Source: Bacillota bacterium (GTDB taxonomy: Bacteria > Bacillota > Clostridia > DSM-8532). From it: a stretch of DNA of 64,000 nucleotides. The position numbers were made by a program, and so were the translations under genes. The stretch is taken from contig JAEZJF010000022.1 of the NCBI GenBank assembly GCA_023415825.1, positions 558,001 through 622,000 on the forward strand, given 5' to 3'. The notes under the pieces were generated by a model. The model was given only the letters and a program-made list of their open reading frames with translations. It was not told where the DNA came from and did not search any database. Below are positions 6,596 to 15,592 of this stretch, one piece after another; position 1 is the first letter of the stretch; each line of letters starts with the position of its first letter.

Positions 6596-8218
6596 ATGAA
6601 ACGAAAAATTCTTGCAATCCTGTTAACCTTTATCATGCTGTTCGGCATGATAAACATTTCAAACGCTGCGGGAACCCCGCCGGCGACAATCTCCGCACCG
6701 TTATACCTCGGAGTGGCTGATTACATGGGGAGCGGTGTAACCTGCACCTTCAGCGCGCCCGACGACCTGCGGACACTGCTTGATCTTACCGATGAAGAGC
6801 GCGGATACCACATGGTGCTTCGCGGCCAGATCGATTTCAAAATTGACAACGGGGACTGGCACCATACAGCCGCCTGGGATGATCGCGCCACTTACACAAA
6901 ATATGCGCTGGATTATTATAATTCGATAAAAGGCGGACAATGGAAGCAATTTCTGGGTCATGGCGGGATTCAGTTCCCCAGCATGTTCCCGGATGAAAAA
7001 AACGCGCCTCCTCGTGACGGATTTCACAGCTGGGATTGGTACAAAAACCACTCCATCACATTCAGAGCCCGTTTTGCCATCGACTGTTACAACAACGCAA
7101 AAGGAATCAAAAGCTTAGTATTTTCCGATTGGTCGCAGGAATATGTTTTGTCCGACAAAGCCAAAATGGATTACAAAAAGATAATAAACGCCAACGCGCC
7201 GGCATTGGTATCCTCCAGGCTTGAGCAGGACTCCAAAGATAAGAAGCCCTATATCTGGCTGGATATGAGCAAGCACCCGGCCGAAACGCAGAAATTTAAC
7301 GCCGCCGCGAGTGACAGCATGAGGACCGAGATATGGATGCGCAAGGACGGCGATACGGAGTTTAAATTGGTTGGAGACAGTTTTTTTGGCAATGAAGCGA
7401 TCCGGCTGGACGTTAGCTCCTATTACAAAGACAGTAAGGTCACGGATTTTGCTGCGGCAGTCTATGAAGTCAAGGTGCGGTATAAGATCGATGAGAGAGC
7501 CTACAGGCAATCGGGAGTGACCACGATGACATGGCTGTACAGTCCCTACTCCAACACGCTTTCCTATGGTATGCCCGCATGGAGTAATGCAACCAAGAAT
7601 TTTGAAGGCGAGTTGAAAAAGGCTGAAGAAGCGGGACTTATTCCGGATATTTTAAAGGGGCAAGACCTTACGAAGCCGATTACACGCGCCGAGTTTGCAT
7701 CTGTGGCGTTAAAGCTGTACGAAAGCCTCTCTCAAAAGAACATTTCTCCCGCCGCGGATAATACCTTTACCGATACTAAAAACATAGATGTTCTCAAAGC
7801 ATATGCAGCGGATATCGTACTGGGAACAAGTAAAGGAACCAATGTCAAATTCGAGCCCGACAAGTATATAAGCCGCGAGCAGTGTGCCGCCATGCTTACC
7901 AGAGTATATAAAAAGTTAAACTGGGAAGGCTGGACACAGGAGGGTGACAGTACCTATACCAGGCACACCCTTGACTATAAGGATGTTAAGCCTTTTGCCG
8001 ACGATGCGAATATTTTCCAAAACTTTAAACCGTCAGTCTACTTCATGGCAAAGTTTAAAATCATATTAGGTGGTTCCAACAATTTGTTCGTTCCAAAGAA
8101 TGTCCCAACTAAGGAGGATGCTAAAAATTATACAAACGCCACCCGGGAGCATGCTCTGCTCTTCAGCGTTAGAACCTTTGAAAATATAGACAAAATCGTG
8201 GACGGTGGCGGTGAATAA
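6596..8218 (+). CDS. Secreted S-layer-homology (SLH) domain protein
   Basis: 540 aa with a Sec signal peptide (MKRKILAILLTFIMLFGMIN, cleavage near SNAAG). Residues about 25-330 are an unrecognised extracellular region rich in Trp/Tyr. From about 335 the sequence carries SLH repeats (ITRAEFASVALKLYESL; YISREQCAAMLTRVYKKL; a third, degenerate one), which bind pyruvylated secondary cell-wall polymer. This places it on the outer face of a Gram-positive wall. Ribosome site GGAGG at 7 nt. It follows a lipoprotein gene and ends at a strong terminator, so the pair may work together at the cell surface. Confidence 0.88.
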   Translation: MKRKILAILLTFIMLFGMINISNAAGTPPATISAPLYLGVADYMGSGVTCTFSAPDDLRTLLDLTDEERGYHMVLRGQIDFKIDNGDWHHTAAWDDRATYTKYALDYYNSIKGGQWKQFLGHGGIQFPSMFPDEKNAPPRDGFHSWDWYKNHSITFRARFAIDCYNNAKGIKSLVFSDWSQEYVLSDKAKMDYKKIINANAPALVSSRLEQDSKDKKPYIWLDMSKHPAETQKFNAAASDSMRTEIWMRKDGDTEFKLVGDSFFGNEAIRLDVSSYYKDSKVTDFAAAVYEVKVRYKIDERAYRQSGVTTMTWLYSPYSNTLSYGMPAWSNATKNFEGELKKAEEAGLIPDILKGQDLTKPITRAEFASVALKLYESLSQKNISPAADNTFTDTKNIDVLKAYAADIVLGTSKGTNVKFEPDKYISREQCAAMLTRVYKKLNWEGWTQEGDSTYTRHTLDYKDVKPFADDANIFQNFKPSVYFMAKFKIILGGSNNLFVPKNVPTKEDAKNYTNATREHALLFSVRTFENIDKIVDGGGE

Positions 8219-8258
8219 TATTCCTCCCACACCTTAAGCTGATGGAAATTAATAATAA

Positions 8259-8293
8259 AACAGGCTGAGAGTCAGTTCTCTCAGCCTGTTTTT
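8259..8293 (+). terminator. Rho-independent terminator after the SLH gene
   Basis: 13-bp perfect stem AACAGGCTGAGAG (8259-8271) with complement 8278-8290, six-base loop, T-run through 8293. Confidence 0.9.
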
Positions 8294-8374
8294 CTCGTGT
8301 GCCAACCATAGTACAAATCTTAAATGACCATTCCCCCCATATACATAAGACCACCATTGGTTGGCTGCTGAATA

Positions 8375-9499
8375 TTAAATAAAATAAGCTTTTACACATA
8401 CAGGCGTTGGTACGTGAAAATCGGAGATCATTTCAAGTCTGCCCGTAAGCTGATCAATTTTAAAGACAACGATATTATCGGTATCTTGATTGCATACCAG
8501 GACAAAAGTGCCGGTAGGATCGACAGCGAAATTTCTTGGAATTTTGCCGCCGCAGGGTGAAGTATCTACATAGTTTAACAATCCGCTTTCCTGGTCGATT
8601 GCATAAATAATAATACTGTTGTGTCCACGGTTGGAGCCATATAAAAATTTGCCGTTGGGTGAAAGGTGTACATCAGCACATGTGTTTTCACCTTTAAAGG
8701 CTTCTTTAACTGAAGGTACATTCTGAAGCTGTTGAAAACTGCCTTCTTCAGTGTTGTACGAGAGCACCGAAATGGTACTGTCTAGCTCGTTTATCAAATA
8801 GCAGGTTTTGCCGGAAGGATGGAATTCACAATGCCTGGGCCCTGCACCTGGACTGACCGCATACCAGGGTGTTTCATTTTGAATGAGCTTACCGTTTTCG
8901 AAATCAGTCTTATAGATCATGACTTTATCAATTCCCAGGTCGGGTACAAAAGCAAATCGATTATCTTTGTCAAAAATCGTGGAATGAGCATGAGGTGAGG
9001 CCTGCCGCGCCTTATTAACACTTGATCCGGCATGCTGTATGAATTGCGAGGCATCAGCCAAAGAACCATCCGCAGAGATGGGGAAGACACACACGCTTCC
9101 ACTCATAAAGTTGGAGACAAAAACATGGGTATTATCTTTGTTAATCGTTACATGGCAAGGATCCGTTCCACAGGTGGGCTTTGTGTTCAAATAAGTAAGG
9201 TCATGAGTTATGGGGTTCACTCTAAATGCGCTTACACTTCCGCAAGCCTGTCCTTTATATTCTTTCAGTTCGTTAACAGCGTACAGAAAATTTCCGGACT
9301 CATCTAAAGTCAAATAGGAAGGATTGACTGTTTCAGTTACCGAACCATCATGCGTGAGTATCCCTGTTTGTGTATCCAGAAGGAGCCGATAGATACCTTT
9401 GCCTTTTCCATCAAGTATTTGACCGGTTCCGAATTTAATAGGCTGAGTATAGGTTCCGACATAAACATAAAGATTTTTAGGTATACCTGTATTTTCCAT
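8375..9499 (-). CDS. Lactonase-family beta-propeller protein (6-phosphogluconolactonase/YkgB type)
   Basis: 374 aa, the usual length of the seven-bladed Pgl/YbhE-type lactonase family, which opens sugar lactones to the free acid. Blade motifs recur: LYVYVGTYTQ, NPSYLTLDESGNFLYAVNEL, GAGPRHCEFHPSGKTCYLIN, ENTCADVHLSPNGKFLYGSN, IPRNFAVDPTGTFVLVCNQD. There is no signal peptide. AAAGGA precedes the ATG. It is the last gene of the minus-strand sugar operon, 49 bp after a zinc dehydrogenase. A cytosolic lactonase beside sugar dehydrogenases suggests that the dehydrogenase makes an aldonolactone which this protein hydrolyses. The true lactone is not known. Confidence 0.88.
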   Translation of the reverse strand: MENTGIPKNLYVYVGTYTQPIKFGTGQILDGKGKGIYRLLLDTQTGILTHDGSVTETVNPSYLTLDESGNFLYAVNELKEYKGQACGSVSAFRVNPITHDLTYLNTKPTCGTDPCHVTINKDNTHVFVSNFMSGSVCVFPISADGSLADASQFIQHAGSSVNKARQASPHAHSTIFDKDNRFAFVPDLGIDKVMIYKTDFENGKLIQNETPWYAVSPGAGPRHCEFHPSGKTCYLINELDSTISVLSYNTEEGSFQQLQNVPSVKEAFKGENTCADVHLSPNGKFLYGSNRGHNSIIIYAIDQESGLLNYVDTSPCGGKIPRNFAVDPTGTFVLVCNQDTDNIVVFKIDQLTGRLEMISDFHVPTPVCVKAYFI

Positions 9500-9548
9500 A
9501 GGTGTTCCTTTCTGTGGTCATTTTATGAAAATAAAATGGATGCTGGAC

Positions 9549-10580
9549 TTACATGATAAGAACAGTTCTCCCCAGAGAATTGCCCGACCTAAGATCGTTC
9601 ATAGCTTGATTAATATCGTCCAAAGCGTATGTTTTAAAGATATAGGGATCAATGATTCCATTTTCGACAAGACGGATAGTTTCTACTAAATCTCTCCGGT
9701 TGCTGCCTCTGATGCCGATAATTTCCTTTTCTTTCATGGCTGTGGTTTGGTATCTGGCCTGAAAACTGTCTTCATCATAACCGACCATAACCACTTTGCC
9801 GCCCGGCCTTAATATATCCAACCCGGTCTGGATTGAGGAATCATTACCAATGTTATCAAAGACAACATCGCACATTTCACCGAGAGTCAACTCGTTAATG
9901 GTTTTAGCTAAATCTTCTTTCAGTGTATTAATCACATGATCTGCGCCATACCGCCTGGCAATGTCCAATTTATTGTCCTTGCGGCTTGTACAATAAACCT
10001 CTGCACCGAAATGCTTGGCAATTTGTATACCTTGAAACCCTAAACCACCCACACCTAAAATGCATATTTTGTCCGTTGCGCGGACCTGCCCCTGATTTTT
10101 TATGGCATGGTACATGCATGCCACGGCATCGGGTATGATGGCCGCCTTTTCAAAGGGGACTTTTTTATCAAATTTCAAAAGGTTTGCGGCGGGTGCAACC
10201 ATATATTCCCCATGTCCGCCATTCCGCTCGAAGCCTAAGCGCACAAGCCGAGTGCATAAGTTTCCCCTTCCGGTGGTGCAAAAACGGCAAGTATTGCAAA
10301 GAATATCGATTGCGACGATAACGGCATCTCCAATTTTGAAGCCGGTGACATCCTCACCCAGCTCCAAAACCTCTCCGGCTGTTTCGTGCCCTGGGATATA
10401 AGGGGTCTTGATAGTTGACAGGCGTCCGTCCTGAATATGTAAATCGGTTCCGCAGAGCCCGCTTGCCCTTACTTTGATTAAAACCTCACCCCGCTTTGGT
10501 GCGGGTATGGGTAATTCCCTTATACGGAGCTCCTGATGAAATTGCTCCAGAACAGCAGCTTTCATGGTTCGATTATTCAT
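9549..10580 (-). CDS. Zinc-dependent medium-chain dehydrogenase
   Basis: 343 aa. Catalytic zinc ligands in SGLCGTDLH and PGHETAGEV; structural zinc Cys cluster in CNTCRFCTTGRGNLC; Rossmann turn GVGGLGFQGIQIAKHFGAEV. This is the MDR/alcohol-polyol dehydrogenase family (sorbitol, threonine or aryl-alcohol type), using NAD(P). An in-frame TTG four codons upstream was discarded because TTGGAGGATAAC itself is the ribosome site of the ATG at 10580. It lies 39 bp after the MglC-type permease and before the lactonase, so a sugar or sugar-acid substrate is likely. Confidence 0.92.
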   Translation of the reverse strand: MNNRTMKAAVLEQFHQELRIRELPIPAPKRGEVLIKVRASGLCGTDLHIQDGRLSTIKTPYIPGHETAGEVLELGEDVTGFKIGDAVIVAIDILCNTCRFCTTGRGNLCTRLVRLGFERNGGHGEYMVAPAANLLKFDKKVPFEKAAIIPDAVACMYHAIKNQGQVRATDKICILGVGGLGFQGIQIAKHFGAEVYCTSRKDNKLDIARRYGADHVINTLKEDLAKTINELTLGEMCDVVFDNIGNDSSIQTGLDILRPGGKVVMVGYDEDSFQARYQTTAMKEKEIIGIRGSNRRDLVETIRLVENGIIDPYIFKTYALDDINQAMNDLRSGNSLGRTVLIM

Positions 10581-10618
10581 GTTATCCTCCAAGGTTTACC
10601 ATGTCTTGATAAACGATT

Positions 10619-11653
10619 TTACTTTTTCTTGATGTATTTTTTTGTATCAATGACAACCGCTATAAGGATAATGGTCCCCTTAACAAAATAGACCAGATAG
10701 GGGTTAACCTGGACATAAACCAATCCGTAGCTGATAACTTGAAACAACAGCACACCGGTGATGACGCCTTTAATTTTTCCGACACCGCCGCGCATGGAAA
10801 CGCCGCCCACAACGCAAGCTGCTATGGCATCCAGTTCATAGCCGGCACCCAATGCATTGGTCGCGCTGCCTGTGCGTGCAACTTCCAAGGCACCGCCAAA
10901 GCCGTAGAGCAAGCCTGCGAGAACATAAATCGCAAGCATATTGAAGACAATATTGACACCTGAGACATTTGCCGCTTCAACATTCCCGCCAATAGCGAAC
11001 ATATTTTTACCCAGCTTGGTCTTGTTCCAAATAAACCAAACGAGGGCAATAACAACGACGGCATAAAGAATAATATATTGAAGCCTGAAACCAAAAATGT
11101 TGATGCCGTTCTGTGCGAAACCGGTGAATTTCGCATCAAGAACACCAATAGGGGCTGAATCGCTGACCGCATCAAAATAAACAGACATTAAGCCGTAAAC
11201 AACCAATTGCATGCCCAGGGATGCTATAAACGGTGCAACTTTCATCTTGGCAACCAAGTAGCCATGTAATAGTGAGAACAATCCACATACAATCATGCCA
11301 AGCAAAATGGGCAGCCAAATTGGCAGGCGGGGAAGATCGGGAAAGACTCTTACCGCATAATCCGGTGATTGCAGCAAAGAGGCTGTGATAAGTCCGGCAA
11401 ATCCGATGAGTCGTCCTGCAGAAAGATCCGTACCGCCCAGTACGATGGGGCCTGCAATGGCACAGGCAAAAATCATTCTTGTTGCCGATTGACTGAGAAT
11501 AAAACCAAAGTTTTTCAGACTTAAAAAAGAAGGGTCGATGGCCACAATCACGGCAAATAATGCAAGCAGCACGATATATATGGCATTATTAACGAGTTTT
11601 TCTTTTATATCCTTATACTGAAGGGATCTTAAAGGGGAAGTTATACTATTCAT
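10619..11653 (-). CDS. mglC: Sugar ABC transporter permease, MglC-type
   Basis: 344 aa, about nine or ten membrane helices, of the BPD_transp_2 (ribose/galactose) family. Long stretches resemble enterobacterial MglC: GGTDLSAGRLIGFAG, WNKTKLGKNMFAIGGNVEAA, GYELDAIAACVVGGVSMRGG and VNPYLVYFVKGTII. It forms the membrane channel for the MglB/MglA partners, which are encoded just upstream. It starts 16 bp after mglA; the ribosome signal AGGAGAGG is somewhat distant. The gene symbol reflects the family; the transported sugar may differ (see the MglB entry). Confidence 0.9.
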   Translation of the reverse strand: MNSITSPLRSLQYKDIKEKLVNNAIYIVLLALFAVIVAIDPSFLSLKNFGFILSQSATRMIFACAIAGPIVLGGTDLSAGRLIGFAGLITASLLQSPDYAVRVFPDLPRLPIWLPILLGMIVCGLFSLLHGYLVAKMKVAPFIASLGMQLVVYGLMSVYFDAVSDSAPIGVLDAKFTGFAQNGINIFGFRLQYIILYAVVVIALVWFIWNKTKLGKNMFAIGGNVEAANVSGVNIVFNMLAIYVLAGLLYGFGGALEVARTGSATNALGAGYELDAIAACVVGGVSMRGGVGKIKGVITGVLLFQVISYGLVYVQVNPYLVYFVKGTIILIAVVIDTKKYIKKK

Positions 11654-11669
11654 GATCTTTCATCCTCTC

Positions 11670-13193
11670 CTAAAGGTACTTTGCGGCAAGTCTAAGCAGA
11701 TCTTCCTGAGTTGCGGTCTTTGCATCCACAATGCCGGCCACGCGGCCATTGCTCATAACCATAATGCGGTCGGATATTCCAAGTAGTTCGGGCATTTCAG
11801 ATGAAATCATAATAACGGCATTTCCCTTTTCTGCGCAATTAATAATGAGCTGATAAATATCATACTTTGCCCCGACATCAATGCCCCTGGTTGGCTCGTC
11901 AAGCAGCATGATGGTAGGCTCGGTCAAAAGCCACCGCCCCATAATGACCTTTTGCTGGTTCCCGCCGGAAAGGTTTTGTATCTTGGCTTTACAGCTTGGG
12001 GTTTTGACACTGAGCGCATCAATAACCCATTGGGTGTCTTTGGCAATTTTTTTCTCATTGAGGATGCCAAATTTATTGGTATACTGATCAATATTTGCAA
12101 TGACACTGTTAAAAGTAATATCCAGGGTTGGATAAATGCCTGATTGACGGCGTTCTTCCGTTAAGAGTGCGAAACCATTTCCAATGGATTCACGAGCCGT
12201 ATTGTTTTCAATGGGATTATTATTTAATTTAATGGATCCGCCCTTGCGCTTGCGAATACCAAAAAGGGTTTCTACTGTTTCAGTCCTTCGGGAGCCCATT
12301 AAACCCGCAACCCCAAGGATTTCACCTTTTTTCAGTTCAAACGTTGCATCAACAACTGTCGGCATATATTCGCCGGCCAGGTGCTCCACACTTAGAATAA
12401 CTTCCTGTGAGGGCGCCACGTTTCTTGCAGGGAAGCGGTCAGTAAGTTCACGGCCGACAATGAGCGTGATAAGCTTATCGATGGTAAGGTCCCTACTTGT
12501 TCCGGTGTACACCCAATGACCGTCGCGCATAACTGAGACGTCATCAGAGATTTCCAATATTTCTTCTAATTTATGTGAAATATACACAATGCCACAGCCA
12601 TTGTCCCGCAGCTTGTTAATGATGTTAAAGAGATGTTTGACTTCGACTTCTGTAAGGGATGAGGTGGGTTCGTCAAATACAATGATTTTTGCATGGCATG
12701 AAACAGCCTTGGCGATTTCCACCATCTGCCTTTGTGAAACCGAAAGTGTACCGATAATGGCAGCGGGATCAATATGTATGTTAAGGCTTTCAAAAATTTC
12801 CTTTGTGTCTTTATACATTTTTTTACTATTGACAATGATACCCTTCATAGGGAATCGACCTAGCCAGATATTCTCCATTACACTGCGATCCTGTACCTGG
12901 TTAAGTTCCTGATGGACCATGGAAATACCATAATCCAAAGCCTGTTTTGGGTTGTGAAAGTTCACGGGCTCACCGTTAAAAATAATTTCGCCCCCATCGT
13001 GCTGGTAAATACCGAACAGGCATTTCATGAGTGTTGATTTTCCGGCCCCGTTTTCTCCTATAAGCGCATGAACGGAATGGGGCCGTATTTTCAACTGTAC
13101 ATCATCCAAGGCCTTTACTCCGGGGAAGCTTTTGCATATTCCGTTCATTTCTAATAGATAGGGAATGTTTTTATCCACTGCTCGTTGACTCAT
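11670..13193 (-). CDS. mglA: Sugar ABC transporter ATP-binding protein, MglA-type (two ABC domains)
   Basis: 507 aa with tandem ATPase domains, standard for sugar importers of this class. The first domain is complete: Walker A GENGAGKST at 46-54, signature LSVSQRQMVEIAKA, Walker B IIVFDEPTSSL. The second has the usual degenerate P-loop (GLMGSRRTETVETLFG) with LSGGNQQKV and IMLLDEPTRGID. It powers uptake through MglC. It starts 79 bp after mglB, and a 12-bp hairpin lies in that gap. Confidence 0.94.
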   Translation of the reverse strand: MSQRAVDKNIPYLLEMNGICKSFPGVKALDDVQLKIRPHSVHALIGENGAGKSTLMKCLFGIYQHDGGEIIFNGEPVNFHNPKQALDYGISMVHQELNQVQDRSVMENIWLGRFPMKGIIVNSKKMYKDTKEIFESLNIHIDPAAIIGTLSVSQRQMVEIAKAVSCHAKIIVFDEPTSSLTEVEVKHLFNIINKLRDNGCGIVYISHKLEEILEISDDVSVMRDGHWVYTGTSRDLTIDKLITLIVGRELTDRFPARNVAPSQEVILSVEHLAGEYMPTVVDATFELKKGEILGVAGLMGSRRTETVETLFGIRKRKGGSIKLNNNPIENNTARESIGNGFALLTEERRQSGIYPTLDITFNSVIANIDQYTNKFGILNEKKIAKDTQWVIDALSVKTPSCKAKIQNLSGGNQQKVIMGRWLLTEPTIMLLDEPTRGIDVGAKYDIYQLIINCAEKGNAVIMISSEMPELLGISDRIMVMSNGRVAGIVDAKTATQEDLLRLAAKYL

Positions 13194-13220
13194 AAATTTT
13201 CATCACCCTGCTTTAATTAA

Positions 13221-13249
13221 CGCATAGGCTGCATTTCGCAGCCTATGCG
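13221..13249 (-). other. Intercistronic hairpin between mglB and mglA
   Basis: 12-bp perfect stem (CGCATAGGCTGC, 13221-13232, with 13238-13249) and 5-nt loop. Read in the direction of the operon it is followed by TTAATTAAAG rather than a T-run, so it should stabilise or partly attenuate the mRNA rather than end it. This is a common way to keep binding-protein levels above those of the membrane parts. Confidence 0.6.
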
Positions 13250-13272
13250 CTTTTTTTGCATCTTTTCTCTGA

Positions 13273-14388
13273 TTATTTCTTCAAAGCATTGGCGTACATT
13301 TCTTTTGCTACATTAACATTGGACTTGGAAATTGGAATGTAAGGTACACGGATAGCTTTCATATCATCGGGCTTAATGGTGATATCTTTATAAGCGTCTG
13401 CACCGGATGCAACATTAAGGGCCATGGTGAAAATGTTGAGACCTTCACTGTATGCATCTGAAAGGATAGAGCCGATAATGGTGCCGTCCTCAATGGATGG
13501 CAGAACTTCAGGCAGTGCGTTAATTCCGATAGCTCCCATTTTTTTACCGCCGCCGAAGTAGCCTTCTGCCTTTGCTGACTCAAGTGCACCAAGCAGCATG
13601 GCATCATTATTAGTCAGAATCATTTCAATCTTGTCACCGAATTTACCCATCCAAACATCGGTTATATCTTTTGCGGTTGCAGTTTTGAAATCACCCGGTT
13701 GTACGTCAAGCAATTCTGTTTTAAAGCTAGCTGCTGCAAATGTATCCTGATTGGCCTGTGTTCTGGCTTCAGCATCAGGGTGTCCTAAAGTACCTTTTAG
13801 AATAACATACTGGAGAATGCCGTCGCCGTTTTTGTCAAAGGAAGGGTCTGCTTTAAATGCTTCCATGGCCATCTCTGCCTGCATTCTCCCAGAATCTGCG
13901 GGAGTTGTGCCCACATACCAGCATTTATCATAGCTCTTCATGTCGTCGGCAGACGGGCTTCTGTTAAAGAAAATCAACGGGACATCAGCTGCTTTTGCCT
14001 TGCTGATGATTGTTGCCGCAGCTTTGGGATCGACCGCATTTACGGCAAGTACGTTAACGCCTTTGCTTAAGAGAATATCAATTTGTTCGACTTGCTTTGC
14101 CTGGTCGTTTTGTGCGTCAACCATTTGGATTTCAGCTTTGTCGCCTGCAATAGAAACAATAGAGTTACGTATGTAGGTTACATAATTGTTGGAGTAATCG
14201 AAAATGGCAACACCGATTACTGGCTTTTTATCAGCTGGCGCTGAGGGCTGAGCTGATGCAGATGGAGTTGATGAATCCTTTACAACAGGTGTTGAGGAAT
14301 TTGTTGCGGCTGGAGCTGCTGTACCACCGCACGCTACCAGAGAAACCATTAGAAGACAGATCATGAGAATAGATACGATTTTTTTCAT
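13273..14388 (-). CDS. mglB: Sugar ABC transporter substrate-binding lipoprotein, MglB-type
   Basis: 371 aa. Lipoprotein signal MKKIVSILMICLLMVSLVAC, then a Ser/Pro/Ala linker (to about residue 55) and a type I periplasmic-binding fold. The calcium loop DKNGDGILQY and the block GHPDAEAR mark it as a galactose/glucose-binding (MglB) relative. Several residues that contact the sugar in E. coli MglB differ here: Asp14 and Phe16 are Asn and Tyr (SNNY), Asp236 is Asn (GINALPE), Asn256 is Ser (ILSDA) and Trp183 is probably Phe. His152, Asp154, Arg158 and Asn211 equivalents remain. A different pyranose or polyol ligand is likely. ATG at 14388 has AGGGG at 9 nt; ATG at 14394 is the alternative. Confidence 0.9.
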   Translation of the reverse strand: MKKIVSILMICLLMVSLVACGGTAAPAATNSSTPVVKDSSTPSASAQPSAPADKKPVIGVAIFDYSNNYVTYIRNSIVSIAGDKAEIQMVDAQNDQAKQVEQIDILLSKGVNVLAVNAVDPKAAATIISKAKAADVPLIFFNRSPSADDMKSYDKCWYVGTTPADSGRMQAEMAMEAFKADPSFDKNGDGILQYVILKGTLGHPDAEARTQANQDTFAAASFKTELLDVQPGDFKTATAKDITDVWMGKFGDKIEMILTNNDAMLLGALESAKAEGYFGGGKKMGAIGINALPEVLPSIEDGTIIGSILSDAYSEGLNIFTMALNVASGADAYKDITIKPDDMKAIRVPYIPISKSNVNVAKEMYANALKK

Positions 14389-14470
14389 TTCCATTTTCCC
14401 CTTTCATTTTCTCCTTTTAATATATTCTTTAAAGCTGAACGCTTTAAATACGCTGTTTGCGAGATAAGCA

Positions 14471-15559
14471 TTATTCATCTCCATTGGGCAGAATGACAAC
14501 CTTAACAGCATTCTCTTTTCTGTTAACAAAGGTATCAAGAGCTTCGGCGAAATGATCCAGATCAAACTTGTGTGTTATTAAATCTTTAACCTTGAGTTGA
14601 CCGGTGGACATTAAATGGAGCACCTTTTGGCTGACATTGGGGTTTGCCCTTGATCCGAAAATAGCGATTTCATTATGTGTTATGTATTTAAAGGGCAGTT
14701 CTTCAACAACATCATCCGTTGCGACTCCCAGCAATACAACCTTACCGCCTTTTCTCACCATTCTGACGCATTGGTTGAATGTTCCCTTGGCACCCGAGCA
14801 TTCAAAGGCCTGATCAACACCAAGCCCATTGGTTATCCTTCTGACGGCTTGGACGGGATCTTCCTTGGTAAAATCAACGCAAGCATCCGCACCAAATTGC
14901 TTGGCAGCGTCAAGCCTGACACCGCGACCTACCATAATGACTTTGGCTGCGCCCATGGCTTTAGCCAGACGCATAGCGCAGAGCCCAATAGGACCCGGTC
15001 CCACAACAGCAACCGTACCGCCCGGCGTCACACCGGATAGCTCTAATCCGTGTAAGGCAACACCTGATGTATCGCACATGGCAGCTTCTGCAAAGGTAAC
15101 ATTATCAGGCATATGGGCAATACTTTTGATGGAGTATTTCTGATACTGTCCATAAGCACCATTAACCCGGAATCCGTAGTGTTCATGCCCGGTTGTGGCA
15201 TCACCGTAGTTTAAGCAGAGGGTATACCTTCCATTTTTGCAGTTGTCGCAATAGCCGCAGCCCTTATGGGCTTCACCGGCAACACGGTCTCCAACCTTGA
15301 AGTTGTGAACATCCTCACCTACAGCAACAATCTCACCCGACCATTCATGGCCGGCAATAAAGGGGTAGGACGGCGGCCATGATCCGGCTAAATCACCTCT
15401 TATAATTTCCGGATCGCTTCCACAAATAGCAACCCCTCGAATTTTGCATAGAACTTCGTGCTTACCCGGCATTTTGACTTCGACTTCTTTGATTTCGAAC
15501 TGGCCTGGGCTTGTCAAGACACATGCTTTAGCTGTTTTTGGAATTTCAAATTTGCCCAT
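14471..15559 (-). CDS. Zinc-dependent polyol/sugar dehydrogenase (MDR family)
   Basis: 362 aa. Catalytic zinc site AICGSDPE and AGHEWSGEI; structural zinc cluster CGYCDNCKNGRYTLC; nucleotide-binding turn VGPGPIGLCAMRLAKAMGA. This is the L-iditol/threonine-dehydrogenase branch, oxidising a secondary alcohol with NAD(P). Ribosome site AAGGAGG at 6 nt. It lies 33 bp after the hydroxyacyl-CoA-dehydrogenase-like gene and 82 bp before mglB in the LacI-regulated operon, so its substrate is probably the imported sugar or a product of it. It is not closely similar to the second dehydrogenase at 9549-10580, so two separate oxidation steps are likely. Confidence 0.92.
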   Translation of the reverse strand: MGKFEIPKTAKACVLTSPGQFEIKEVEVKMPGKHEVLCKIRGVAICGSDPEIIRGDLAGSWPPSYPFIAGHEWSGEIVAVGEDVHNFKVGDRVAGEAHKGCGYCDNCKNGRYTLCLNYGDATTGHEHYGFRVNGAYGQYQKYSIKSIAHMPDNVTFAEAAMCDTSGVALHGLELSGVTPGGTVAVVGPGPIGLCAMRLAKAMGAAKVIMVGRGVRLDAAKQFGADACVDFTKEDPVQAVRRITNGLGVDQAFECSGAKGTFNQCVRMVRKGGKVVLLGVATDDVVEELPFKYITHNEIAIFGSRANPNVSQKVLHLMSTGQLKVKDLITHKFDLDHFAEALDTFVNRKENAVKVVILPNGDE

Positions 15560-15592
15560 TTTTTCCTCCTTAACAGAATAGTGATTTATTTA

